Shown here: positions 40,156 through 52,429 of the stretch, piece after piece | Numbering within the stretch: the stretch's first letter is position 1 | Layout: each line of letters begins with the position of its first letter | Assembly: GCF_033807575.1 (NCBI RefSeq) | Contig: NC_084721.1 | Span: 6,758,001-6,822,000, forward strand | Source of the DNA: Cydia pomonella | Taxonomy: Eukaryota > Arthropoda > Insecta > Lepidoptera > Tortricidae | DNA: 64,000 nucleotides | Direction of reading: 5' to 3' | Position numbers and translations under genes: made by a program | Notes under the pieces: generated by a model | The model's input: the letters and a program-made list of their open reading frames with translations, nothing else | The model's database searches: none | What the model was told of the DNA's origin: nothing

Positions 40156-41300
40156 AGTGTCTATTATAAGGCATCGCATAGCTTTTTAGAATTACGGTCA
40201 TGGTTCTGTGATAAATTCGACTTGTTGAAATCAGCCTTGTTCGTTTGGTCTTTCCAATGTTCTCCGAGTTGTCTTTGAATGAGGGTAGACTTATTTTGTA
40301 TTTTAATGCGTTAAATTGGTTGTTCTTTTTGTGATTTTTGGATTGTTTAAAAGTTAGGTAACTTTTTCAAATTTATAATTTTGAACTGTTTTGGAGCTTT
40401 TAACGTGCGAATCGTTTAGTTTGGTGTAATTCGTTCAGTCTTTTCGTTCTAAGCTAATGCAAAGTAAATGCAACATAACGAAATTCCTCAATGTGACTTT
40501 AGTATTTATATACAGATAGGTAGGTGACATTGTCACTGAATGATGTTTGAAAAGATGCAAGTTTCCATTATTCTTAAAATATATGAATGGATTCTAAAAT
40601 TAGATTCTTAATATCTATGTCATAACTTATTAAGTTATGAATATACACATTTGTTCTGGATTCTCAGTGTTTTTTATGTCACATAACGCATATGTAATTA
40701 AAAAGTTTAAATTAAAAACTTTGCATAACAGCTGTGGCGGGAGCGATGGCGCCTTTTTTTCAAATCTGACAGTTGTCGTTTCCGGCGATCTGTCAAACGC
40801 CATGTGATGGAAGGGCGCATTCGTAGAGTTTTAAATCGGCATTATTCTCGTTGTGAGTGCGCGGCGGCCGCGAGGCAGAATACGTGGGTAGCTGCGTCCC
40901 ACTCGGGCGCGCGGTGCTGTCTCGCTCGCGCGGCTGTTTTTATGCCAGAGCGGGTTTTTTGCCGAGCTCGACTGGCGCCGCGCGGCGTACATTAATTACT
41001 GAAGTCACAGAGCGGAGTTTACTTTCTACATCACCATTCGCTGCAGGCCTTCGACTCGCTCGGACGCGAACCGCTTTTTTTTAAACTTATATCGCATTTT
41101 AAAGCCTTTGAAAAACTCGCATAGATATGCTTTGACCAATAATTAATTAAAAATTAATGAAGAATTTGTAGTGAAACGGAGCAATCATGTGTGAGGAGCG
41201 GGGGCGGGCGGGGTTGGTTGCCGGGCGACGGCTGGGCCCGCCCAGCGCCGCCCCCGCGCCACTTAGTGAGATTTACTTTGAGACTGGGATCGCCAATGGC
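40156..41300. other. Intron-like AT-rich DNA then GC-rich islands
   Basis: 40156-40730 is AT-rich and would be intron if the preceding donor is real. 40730-41080 and 41185-41270 are GC-rich; the latter has tandem GGGCGG-type GC boxes ('agcgggggcgggcggggttg') and 'gggcccgcccagcgccgccc'. At 41281-41338 'gactgggatc' and 'gatcccagtt' form a dyad. The 63-75-codon frames carry no motifs. Confidence 0.35.
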
Positions 41301-42311
41301 GACTACACTCCCTGGTCTTCCAAATGATCCCAGTTTAGCTTTGAGGGTACAAACTTGAGCGTATGAAATACCCGAATGTTATGGATGAAATTTATTTGGG
41401 GTTTCAGCTATTTTATGTTGGACTACCATCTCCTCTCCGTCTATTCCGCCCCCTGAATGATTCACAATTCCTAAAATAGGACCAGCAAGAATACTATTAT
41501 TCAATATTAAATTGACTAAATTTTTCCATGTACTTAATACACTTTTTTGCAATATTTCCTTTGTGTGAAACATTTTTTTGTTGGGTATACATATTTCTAT
41601 TTATATTTCTTAGCAATGTGTATTCAAAACTTGTATTTCATTAATTTTAGTAATTAAACACGTTACTTCTGTTCTACTCTTTTCCTCAAAGGTTAACTGG
41701 AAGAGATACCATACAAGGACAAGTTCGCCTTTTTTGTATTTACTCTGTAACTGTGTTTCTCGTGTTTTTATTTCTATGTACAATAAAGTATATTATCTAA
41801 ATGTATGTCAAGTATCACGAAAGTATATCCATACATATTTCGAACTATATTCGATATTATTTATTCAATATAAACTCAATAACTGCGACGAGTGCTACGA
41901 CAAAAAAAAAGGAATTCAACGGGCGACCCGAAATATATTTCTAAAAATAGAAGTCCTTTATTTTGTCTACGTCCGTTTGACTCATTATACATATACAGGT
42001 ATGATCCGTTTCCTATATAGCTATGTATATATATTAGTCTATAGCTTCTATAGAGAATTAGCAATAGTATTGTACAAGAAATAAGATTTTTAAAAGTTAT
42101 TTATATAAAACTCTTTTCTAATAAACCAGAATGAAAGTTCAGTCTGAATGTTGCCGAATTATATTTAAACAGAAACTTTTAAGCTTCCTAACTCGAGGAA
42201 CTCCCTAAAACTATATGATACTACTAGCGGCTCTGTGAGCTGTAGACCACGCGAGTAAGGTCTGCATGACGGATCTGAAATGTATGGGAAGATCCGTGGA
42301 TCCGGATCCAG
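41301..42311. other. No gene seen
   Basis: AT-rich unique DNA. A 116-codon plus frame at 41734-42084 is Tyr/Ile-rich, as expected from AT-rich sequence, and has no motif, signal peptide or clean start context. I do not call it. Confidence 0.45.
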
Positions 42312-42431
42312 GGCTATAGCCCGAAAATCGAAGTTCGTCAATTGCAGGCATTTTTCTCTGTCATTCTAATTACGTCTTAGTAGTAAAAAGCTCCCCGCAA
42401 TTTGCGAATTTCAGTTTTCGCGGTAGGCCTC
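42312..42431. mobile_element. CWG-flanked MITE, copy f
   Basis: The left end 'ggctatagcccgaaaatcg' and right end read inward GAGGCCTACCGCGAAAACTG, flanked by CAG at 42309-42311 and 42432-42434. The core ('ctctgtcattctaattacgt') is the reverse complement of copies a and e. The left TIR has drifted from CCTACCGCG. Confidence 0.75.
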
Positions 42432-43434
42432 CAGATCCGGACAATTGCAAACCCGACACGCGTGCTTAACTTACTCTTAAAACTGAATAAATAATGACTC
42501 CGCCATTTTATAAATTTTCAAAAACTGAATCGACAAATTATTAAATTATTCCGCGCAGCTATGTTTAAAATCCATATAGCAATAGCTGACCTCCGGTAGG
42601 AGATGACACTGGAAGAAGAAGAATCGATCAAAACAATCTATTTGCTCATCGATCCTGCTCGCAAAAACGAGAATCGGTTGAGAATTGCGAGCATTTTTTG
42701 CCCACGCTGAATCGGAGATCTTCGCTAACGCTCGGTCAATGATAACCAATTACCTATTTTTCATATTACATAGATACTTATGAAAAGCAAGAACAACAGG
42801 ATAAGCTTATCTATTCCTCTTCGAAAGTTGACAGTTTAAAAAACTTCAAACTATAATTTGTATGCTTAATTTTCATTTCATTTAAAACCTATAGAAATGA
42901 CAAACACAACAAAATCATACGAAAACTCAGCAAATTGAATCTTAATGCGTACATTCAACTTAAGAAACTTATATAAAAATTATAATACGCCTTAACACCT
43001 ACATTATAACGTCCGCATTCACTTGTAAACTCTCCGAAAAATTCCACATGTTAGCGTGTATTTATTTACTTGCCGAAAGCGGGAGTTTCTCACGTGGCCC
43101 GTGGTTAGGCCTACATGCCAGCTACATGCTCGCATGGGGAGGTTGAGGGTGCAACGCGGGCTGAGACTTGTTGCAGTTGTGCATGTGTGGTCGACATGCG
43201 TTATATTGCATACGGAAACCTTTCTGGCTGTTTCAAATAAATCTATAGATCAATTAAATGTCCCGAACCTTGATTTATAACATACTGTTAACTACAAACT
43301 ACGAATTGAGAAAGGTATGTATAAAATAATGTGGGGTGATTAGGGGGTTGTAGTAACATAAGTAGCATATATGGCTCGGGGCAAGAGACACAGTATGAGG
43401 ACTATGAGGATTCCCTCCAAGTGTTATTTCATTA
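42432..43434. other. No gene seen
   Basis: AT-rich unique sequence. 42590-42740 has a 67-codon minus frame without motif. 43040-43230 is more balanced in base composition but shows no exon signal I trust. Confidence 0.4.
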
Positions 43435-43520
43435 AATTATTTATTATTTAAACTTTATCGAACGCAATACAAAAAATATACAAATGGCGGTCTTAATGCC
43501 TAATGGCATCAGGTTACTGT
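43435..43520 (-). mobile_element. LINE 3'-UTR-like fragment, antisense
   Basis: 'caaatggcggtcttaatgcc' and 'taatggcatcaggttactgt' match the text at 12475 (reverse) and 14816. A short LINE 3' remnant. Confidence 0.5.
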
Positions 43521-44598
43521 CAGTATAAACAAAAAAAAATCTTTATTTTAAATTATCTGAGAAGAATCTTATAGAAAACTAATCCTTTCAAAATTTAAAA
43601 CTTAGGTACCTACTGTCTGATAATAATATTCAAGAGGTTTTTTACTCTTTCATAGTTAAGGCTTTACGGTATTTACATGGTAATGCATATGAATAATTCT
43701 CCTTTTAGTTAGATACCTACATAATTACTTATACCTAAGGGCATAACTTATATAACAGAGACCACTCGTGTGGGTACAAAGTTAATGTTCAGACATGATT
43801 GTGTGAACATAACTTTTTACCCAATTTAGAAAATTCAAAATCAAGTCAGGGCAATGCATTTTATAAACCAAACTTACCTTTTTAGTCAACCGTATAAAGA
43901 CAGATAAGAACCTTTAACTAAACTAACCTTAGGACTATAACTCTATGCGCCTATACAGAATATAACAGAAGGAAAGACAAAGAAAGACTTATACTATGGT
44001 ACCAACCCCGAAAACGCGAAAAAAATTGACTCTCCCATAGGAAAGTTCAACATTAGACCAGTAAAATGTATGAAACAGACAAATTTTCTTCGCTGTTACA
44101 TACTGTATAGACGTAGGCGTCAGTTGAACGACGGAAAGTAAACCACCGAGATGGTAACAATTACCGTAATCAGCTGTTACTTTCAGCGCGACGTGCCTAA
44201 TTCGGAGCAATAAACAGTCATCTCGCGCCGCTAGTGCATAATAGCGGCACTTACACATTCCAGCGTAGTAAACAATCCACCACGTGCTTGTTAATGTAAT
44301 AAATAGCCACGAGAATGAATTAGCCATACGAGTCATCGAAGACACGCATAATAATCGCTTATGCAAACGAACCTAATTATGTAAAGCATTATGAACCGTA
44401 GCGACCGTATTTTGACATACACGCTAACGACCAATTATATGGCCATTGTGTGACTCAATGAACTTGAACGCTATAATAATATAGGGCATCGACATCTATG
44501 AATGGCCGAACACCTGTTTCAAGACTGCTCAAATGTCAGGTGTATCCCGAATTGAATGCGAACCATTATATTTTTATTACCGATGCATTGAGATGAGA
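43521..44598. other. No gene seen
   Basis: AT-rich DNA. A 125-codon minus frame (43989-44366) has no domain, and its Met codons lack a supportive context. I could not match it to any family and leave it uncalled. Confidence 0.4.
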
Positions 44599-45711
44599 TG
44601 CGAGCGCAGTGCCGGATTAACCATTAAGCAAAATAAGCACTTGCTTAGGGCACCACGTCTAGGGGGGCACCAAAATCATAGGAAAAAAAAACGCGCAGGC
44701 TGCATCAGCATCGCAGTCGTAGTGTAGTACTTATGTACACGAAACTTTTTGATACGTGTGCAAGTACCCATCTAATAACGAAGGGTCGTAAGAGAGTGAG
44801 TACACGTAAGCACATCTCCAACCTTACGCGGAGGCCATCAAAGCTCATGGCCAAAAAATCTTACCGTCGGGCTTGTGGCCAACCGATTTTCTCGACGTAG
44901 ATTACCGATTTTGTAGCGTATTTTGGTCTCTTGCACACCAGATGTGTCGGCCAGGCCGAGTTGCTGCAGAGCCACGATCCTGCGACCTAATTGTCAAAGT
45001 GTAATAAAGGGCCCTGCGAAGGCCGAAAAACAAAAGCATCTTATCAAGTTGCGCTTTCGAGTTAAGGCAAAGGCCGAGCAGTAGGAGGACCGTGATTACA
45101 TAGGTTCGATTTCAAGCCACTCTTTTGCAGTTCGGCGTTAGGTCTCATGCGACGCCAGGCCTTCTACTTTATGCAAACTGCCCCACTTTCGCTTGGCCAT
45201 GGATCCAAATCCATGCTGTCCTCTTTCGCAGCTGGGCTGCCTTGCTCACACCTTGCCATTAGTTGTATTATATGATAACGCGCCGCGATCTGACGCTGCG
45301 GACGTCCAGCTATTCATACCTCGCCATTGGTTAAATTCAAGCCTTGCTTTCTTCCAGCTCGACCTTTGGCCTCATCCGTAAGCGCTGATCGAACGCTCCG
45401 CGCATTCAGCCTTAGACTTTGCCTTTAAAAACACCTTCACGATTTAGGCCAATCAAATTAGATCCAAAAATAGCGTTTTGAGGAATTAATTCCCAGCAAG
45501 CTGGAAATTGTTTTAATATGATCTGGAAAGTGTTTTGCTCTATCCTAGGAGGTGTGCATACATTTTGGGATCCTTAGGAGATAATTTTTTCCTTTGGATT
45601 GCCAAACCACTCGATGTAGAAGGAACCCACTATCAATTACAATAGCACTTGGTGGATCAGACACTGGTAAGACAGCGTTTTCGGATTATTTACATGATTT
45701 TACCAAAAATA

Positions 45712-45991
45712 AAAAATAAATAATAATAATAAATAATAAATATTATAGGACATTATTACACAAATTGATTAAGTCCCACAGTAAGCTCAATAAGGCTTGC
45801 GTTGAGGGTACTTAGACAACGATATATATAATATATAAATATTTATAAATACTTAAATACATAGAAAACACCCATGACTCAGGAACAAATATCCATGCTC
45901 ATCATACGAATAAATGCCCTTACCAGGACTTGAACCCGGGACCATCAGCTTCGTAGGCAGGGTCACTACCCACTAGGCCAAACTGGTCGTC
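45712..45991 (-). mobile_element. tRNA-derived SINE, family S1, nested in the hAT element
   Basis: Complete antisense S1 with an (AATAAT)n tail at the left, B box as 'ggacttgaacc' (one change), and the head ending 'aaactggtcgtc' at the right. It entered after the hAT element was in place. Confidence 0.9.
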
Positions 45992-46049
45992 ATAAAAAAT
46001 GTCGACCTAATTTACAATTTAGGTACTACGAATACATATTAAAGTACCT

Positions 46050-46160
46050 TAAATCAATCAATCAATCAATATATTTTATTGCAAGAACATAGTTAAATTA
46101 CATTTCGGATCCTCAGATATCAAATTTAATAATACTTGTAATTAGAACAAATTTTCCGTC
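46050..46160 (-). mobile_element. Antisense LINE 3' end with (ATCA)n tail, nested in the hAT element
   Basis: (AATC)n at about 46051-46070 followed by 'atattttattgcaagaacat' reads, on the minus strand, as '...tcttgcaataaaatat' with a TGAT tail: a polyadenylation-like signal plus simple tail typical of non-LTR 3' ends. Confidence 0.6.
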
Positions 46161-46943
46161 GGCCGTACCGTTTTCGATTTACAAGCAAAAAAACTGAAAA
46201 AGAGGAAACATTTATGCACACCTCCTGGAGTGGAGCAAACTCGGATTACACGTATTTTTAGGTCGAAAAAATCTAATTGTATTGGCCTAATTGTGACACA
46301 TTATTATTTAAGAAAACGTGACTTATTCGCGTTTGATTAAGTTCTTAAATTACCTCCAACGTCAAAATAATGATGTCGACTTTACACAGTCTTCTCCGAG
46401 ACCATAGGGACAACGCCGTCCTTGAAACGTCGGATCAGAGGTAATTTTAAAACTTACCCTATTAAGTCCCGTTTTCGTAAACAATAATTTGCTATTTAAA
46501 ACATTTGTGGCCATTGGTACTTGTTCTGACAAAAACCAATGGCCAATGGCTAAGCCCCTACTGAAGCTCGGCCTTTGCCCTCACATAAATGAGCTTCGCA
46601 GGAAAGCTCTAGAGGTTCCAAAATCCTGTGCGGAATACTGCCTATGTCTTACGACTTCGCTTACGCTTGGACCATGGTTGGCTTGGCCTCCGGACTTATG
46701 CGAAGCACGGTCTTCGAATTTGCTTACACTTGACCTTACCTACTCTTGGAACATTAATACTGCAGTTCTGTCAATTTCCGTGATAATGTGATGTGACGGA
46801 TTGAAAATTCTATTCTCAGAAGTAATGCGGCAATAAACGTCACTCAATTTACCAAGAAAATTCAATGTAATCTTGATGAGGGGGCACCATGGTCTAGAAA
46901 TGCTTAGGGCACCAAAATGTCTTAATCCGGCACTGTGCGAGCG

Positions 46944-49798
46944 ACACAGAACGACCACCTGTTTGTTTATTTTAAAAAGATTTACTGTGTTCCGTTTGTT
47001 CGTTGCGCATTTGTAGTAAATCTGTTGTATTATTCTTTTATAGTATGTAGGTAGGTAACTTCTTTACAAGCAAGAGTTGAATGAAAGGGAGCTTGCTTGA
47101 AGAACAGCAAACAGTGCGGCAGTGCAACATTTCTACTGTAACTTGAGTGATCTTAAACTTAGTTCAATTATGGCATACATTTGCACAAGTCGCCTAAGAA
47201 TCTAAGTAGTAAATCCTTTTCGCCGGGATCCCATCCGCGACTGACAGATGAAGTCCCGGCGACGCGTCCCGTCTTCGCATAAATCCCCATGCCGATGCGA
47301 CCCGCGACCCATTTACGTCGCATAAAACAATATACGAGTCAATGAACCCACTTTCGTGTGCCTATGTAAACAGAAACACTGCATATTTTCGGTAAACACG
47401 TCTGAGACGACTCGACGCCAATAATTTATGTAAATCCGCGTCATTGTATAAGTAAGTGATGTTTTTATTGCCATCTTGTTTTGACGGTCAAGTTCAGATC
47501 GCGAAAGTTTACCAACGTAGGTATCTAAGTACAATTCTTGGAAGTTTCCCTGCTAAGTTGTTGCGCACCTTTGGCGAGACAAGTTTCAAGACATTGTAAC
47601 TTTATTCGGCCCGCTAGGCCTGGGTGAAGTAACTACATAAGTCATTTTAATCGGTTGCTTTGCAACTCTATTAATGAATGTCGACTAGTAATGACTCGGT
47701 CTTAAGTCTACGCTAGACATAATCTTAGTACTGGTCCTATTCGCATTAACAAAGTAGCTATTCAATTATTAACTAATGTAGGTAAGATTGTTCGTTTGTT
47801 ATTCAAATTGTAGTATTCGACGAATCAAAGTGATTCTATGGAATTAAAACAGTTTACTTATAGATGTGACTAAAATACACGGTGCATAAATAGCTTGCGT
47901 GGGAAATACCTACTGTACTAAAAACTGAAGCTTATCTACTTTTTACGATAAAACTCATTTGTAATGTAGCCGAGCTGCAGACAAGTAAACGTAAATAAAC
48001 AATTTACAACGAGCGAGTAGTAGCGTAAAATCTCATTCTAATTACTATGATAATGGTTTATTACCACTACAAATCTGTTTCCTAGATACCGCACATTAAT
48101 CACTCGTGAATTGTGAATGAATGCTATTATTATACGGCAACCGGTCAACGATATCAGGGTGATGTAAACGTCATTTTATAATCATAAGCTCATAAATAAA
48201 CATGGTGACGTAGTATCGGAAGCGGCAGGTCGGAACTTCGTGAAACAACGCACACTTGCGTAACAATGTTTTGACATTCGACAGCGACACATTTAGCGCG
48301 CATTAAGTGGATCAATGAACTTGAGCCGTTTGTATGTGCTCGTTACGCAATCGCCGTTTGAGTGAGATTAATGCGCGGATTATGGCACGCGATACGTTTC
48401 AATTTACGTTCCGTTTCATTCATGAGTAAGATAATGACGGCGTCGTTCCGCTCGCCTGTTCGCCTGTCAGTTGTCGCTCACGTGTGATCGGCTTCATCTA
48501 CCGCGTTGCACTTCGACGAGGGCCGCTGCCAACGCCGGCCCGTCACAGTGCACCGATGCGCCACACACTCACTCAAGAGCAATACATTTCGCTTCTTTAA
48601 CGATATCTTTCATTAACCGTGAATGCCAGCCCGCGTTACTGAGAATAAATCTAACTTGCACAAAAAAGTCACAGATGAACCGTTTTACAGCCGTCCAGTC
48701 CAACTCTGAGGAGGAAGTGTGTTAGTTCCGAAGGCGCTCGTACTATTAGCTGCAAGTTTACAAGACGGCGGGGGCAGGGAGTACGTCTTCACCCATTGAC
48801 GGTTGAAGCACCCCGCGACACTTTCACTGCCCGTTATTGCACTTACTACGCGCCTACTGCAGCGGGCGAGGGGGCCACCCCAATGCATTCACCCTACCCC
48901 GCGCCCTTACACAAGGGTGCACGCTTTACTAAATTTAAGAATACAATCTTCTACTGTGTGATCTATCATAGTCCTTTGGCGCATTCGTGCGTGCATACGG
49001 ATTTTCTTTAACGCTCCGCACGCCATGCGAAGTTCAACGGTCAGACGGTAGAAAATTGCAGCGTTATTTAACAATCTGCCAATCGAACTGTTATGCTTTA
49101 GACGAGGCGACATTGTGTCGTTGATCTGTGATGTAAGGTTTATTCGTTAGTCGGTAGATCGGAGACGATCGGCCGTAGTTTAAAACAACGCGTTAGCATA
49201 TCAACGATCGTATCTCAAGTCTAGACGGGCGGGCAGTCGAGTTTAAGTGGGACAATGTCAGCGGTGAGGGCTCGCTATTATTTGCGTAGACACGTGTGCC
49301 GAGGAGCGGAGTGACAACTCGTGACGGAAGTTTGTAAACAGAGGCGGCCTTGCGACCTGCGGCCGATAGTCACGCACAGCGATGCCAATACTGATACAGA
49401 TTACACTTTCTCAAATCCGCTCTATCAATGGAAACAATGATAACATCACGCGTCAACGAACTTTAAACGATTTGTTATTGACGCAACAAACTTGCCGCTA
49501 GTTCCATACAAACGATTTATGGAAACGACTGATAGAAATAGTTGTAGATGCCGTCTAGTTGCAGTCTAGCCTACACAACCATTAAAGTAACTTGGAATTA
49601 TTTAGGCACAAAGTTCTAACTATTTTATTTTATTCAAACAGATTACACAGTATTACAGTGAGGCACTAAGGCACTGTGATATGCATAAGTACAATATAGT
49701 TTAACCAAGTTTTCTCAATTACTATTTTCTTAAGTAGCATTTAAGTCAGACAGGGCTACTCACAGGTACTTAAAAATTAAAATTAAATGAATGATTGA
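46944..49798. other. Repeat-poor unique DNA, no gene called
   Basis: From here the density of recognisable repeats falls sharply. Base composition is more even, with CpG-containing patches (47220-47320, 48190-48560, 49140-49400). Frames of 60-84 codons exist on both strands without motifs. I see no exon with a paired acceptor and donor that I would defend. Confidence 0.45.
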
Positions 49799-49877
49799 AT
49801 AAGATTAGATTGTCAGATTACAATTCCAAAATAACCTATGTGTATTTTGGAATTGAAATTTGACAGTCTAATCTTAT
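49799..49877. repeat. 79-nt hairpin, 35-nt arms
   Basis: Arms 49799-49833 and 49843-49877 pair with three mismatches ('ataagattagattgtcagat' against 'ttgacagtctaatcttat', and 'caattccaaaata' against 'tattttggaattg') around a 9-nt loop. The size fits a microRNA precursor or a minimal foldback element. Confidence 0.7.
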
Positions 49878-51687
49878 AAAAGTTATAAACGTAAGTAGAT
49901 ATTCGTTATTGTACCACATACAAAACGAATTCAAACAAGATTTACAATATAAATAAAGGTAGCAACAGGCGATCTTATCGCTGTAAGCGATCTCTTCCAG
50001 ACAACCTAGGGTAGCAGGATATGAAGAACAAAAAAAAATAGCAGTTAATTTCAGGTTTACCTCAGCACAATGTTTTTGAGGCATGAGTAAACTGCTTTAA
50101 GAACTTAAAGGGTTCACATGAAACACAGAAATGTCCTAGAGTAAAATCGATGATTAAAAAAAATTTACAAAACTTTAAATAAGGACTCGTATTCCTGAAA
50201 TAAACATAAAAAGTGAAATCTTACGCCATAGTAAAGAGAGCAATGAATAAAGAGATCGTGCACATGGCAACGTCGGCATCGGCACACGGGCGGGACGTCC
50301 CGCCCGCGACTGATTGATGGCCGATAGATCGACATTGAACCCGTCTACTGTACACATCCGCGGACTTCCGCCCGTGACGTCGCACCGCGCCCCTCTGACG
50401 TACGACCTACGTAACATTAACATTCTTATGTTTACACTATAAAACTTGTATTAATGTTCGGGTCGACGTCTTATCTTTATGCTTTATGACTGCGCTACCT
50501 GTTCCGGTGTTTGACAATTCGGTTTTGAGCGCGTGCGGGGAAACCTGTTTGCACTGTATTACATACAAATATTAAATAACGGCAAGTGATTATAAATTCA
50601 AATTAAAACTTCAAAGGTTAGCTTAGTGACATTAAAATAATATTATCTTTTATGACTTTATCAGCTGTTAATTATGTAATCGTGTTTGAACAACTGTTTT
50701 GTATACTACGATTAGTATTACTACGGACATACGTCTTATTCAAAATTCTACGTATATTTCAATATTTGTTGCGTGGTTCGACCTTGGCTATTTGCGAAAA
50801 CAGTGATGCAATTGCAGTGACGACATTTTTCCAGCTTAAAGGCTTCCGAGGGTGAGCCTATATTTAGAAACAACGGGACGGAGTACAATTGGACTTGTTT
50901 TTCGCAATATGTAACTCCGTACCGTGGACTTTCGTGGTGGTCTTTTTATGTGTAGTTTTTTACTAACAGAACAAGATATAATATCAATCGGGAAAAAACG
51001 TTATATACTTACAGAATACAGTAAGTATATATTAACATAAGTAACAGTAAATTATTTATAGCAGAACACAAGTAATATGCTTGGTGTATTGTACCTCAGC
51101 CTTTTTTAAATCTTGAATTTTTTGATAATGTTAGGAAGCCAAGTTTAGTTCTTACACTGGTAAATTTTTATGCCAAACTACGAAATATCATCTGATAAAA
51201 ATCGCCTTCTTACTCTTCATAGCATTTTACAATTAAAAAATGAGGAATCTTAAACGACACGGGAAAAATTGAAATGTAGGATAATCATTAATTTTAAACA
51301 CATTTAAATTTTAAAACATTCTGTATTTGCTTATATTGTCCAAAAAACGCATTCCACCCTTCGTCCGAGCACTAATTTAGTTTCTCTAAGTCTCAACCGG
51401 GTATACCCTAACCCTAAAATGCGCAAGAGCACCGGCACGAGTAAGCTAACTAGCTGGCTCCAGGGACTAATCTCCTAAGTGCGTACCCGGCCCGCCCGTG
51501 GGGGGTTCATTAAAAATTCATTCGTATTTCGGAGCGCCGTAATCAGCCGCGGGGAGGCGCGCTCTGTTTTCTTCGTTATCTATCATGACTTATAGCTAGC
51601 TATACTTATGTATAGTTTTTGTTTACATTTTTGTAGTTCTAATTATAGATTGTAATGTTATGCTGACGTTATCGATATACCTACTAT
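49878..51687. other. Repeat-poor unique DNA, no gene called
   Basis: Includes a GC-rich patch at 50270-50400 (an 82-codon minus frame lacks motifs), a small hairpin at 51002-51031 ('tatatacttac' and 'gtaagtatata'), and a GC-rich stretch at 51420-51570. No repeat family or exon recognised. Confidence 0.45.
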
Positions 51688-52129
51688 TTAACCTTTAAGC
51701 GCCAAGCATTTAAAGGAAATCATTTTTCCTTAATGCTAAGTATAATCATTAGATCATTACACCAAAAAAATTGCGGGTACCTTATGCTGCATTAGTAGTT
51801 GAATTTTCAGTAATGGGTTAAACACATTTTAGAAAAAGGTCACTTTTGTGGAGAATACAATAAAAGTTGGTACATATATATCCCGGATATCCCGTTTTTC
51901 TTGTTTGAGTCTCAAAACTGAAGAAATGCATCCCGCCTGTATTATTAGTAGGTGCCGGGTAGAAATTTAGCTTTAGATTCCCTTAAATTTGCGATGTCTA
52001 CAGGAAACGATGCGAACGAGTTTTCTATAAAATGTGTATGAGCCTAACACTTGATGTCAAATGACGTTGTGGCGTCTGAAAACGCTCGTTCTTCGACGCC
52101 ATATGACGTTCTTGGCAATTAAAGGGTTC
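51688..52129. mobile_element. piggyBac-like MITE (TTAA / TTCA ends)
   Basis: Left TTAA (51688-51691) then CCTTTAAGCGCCAAGC; the right end read inward is CCCTTTAATTGCCAAGAACG, bordered by TTCA, a one-base change from TTAA. About 440 bp, no ORF. Similar 'ttaacccttaa...gccaag' elements are familiar in Lepidoptera. Confidence 0.6.
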
Positions 52130-52429
52130 AATTTAATTGTAGTGTTTTGCGATTGATAAGAAATGTTAATATATTGTTTCGAATGTCGGTTTCGACATTT
52201 TTCCCTATCGGGTGGCAGGAGACTCCCCTTTCCGTTGGTTCTTTGATCTCTACTATGTATTCATGACTATCCGAATTAAACTCGAAATGAGTAAGCAACA
52301 GCCGTAGGTACTTGTTGTTTTATTTTAGTTTAGGTTTAACTAATAATTAATACAGCTCATATGTGTCGTAGAATTGACAAAATTATAACATTTAAAACTT
52401 TCACGTTTTAAACACATATTACTAGATAT

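Larger units (their letters stand above)
44607..46935. mobile_element. hAT-type DNA element, 2.3 kb, with 8-bp target duplication
   Basis: Starts CAGTGCCGGATTAA at 44607 and ends with its exact inverse, TTAATCCGGCACTG, at 46935. Sub-terminal 'gcttagggcacc' blocks also occur at both ends (44642 and 46902). Flanked by a perfect TGCGAGCG at 44599-44606 and 46936-46943. Eight-base duplication plus CAGTG termini identify hAT. The interior has only short frames (62 and 100 codons) with no transposase motif, so it is non-autonomous. Its unusual phrase-like repeats ('cttcgcttacgcttggacc', 'ggccgag', 'gcctttgcc') are unexplained. A SINE and a LINE 3' end are nested in it. Confidence 0.92.

Noticed and set aside
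41734..42084. 116-codon Tyr/Ile-rich plus frame
   Set aside because: Expected amino-acid bias of AT-rich non-coding DNA; no motif.
43989..44366. 125-codon minus-strand frame
   Set aside because: No family resemblance, no signal or domain, and no splice context. Length alone is not enough in 64 kb of six-frame search.
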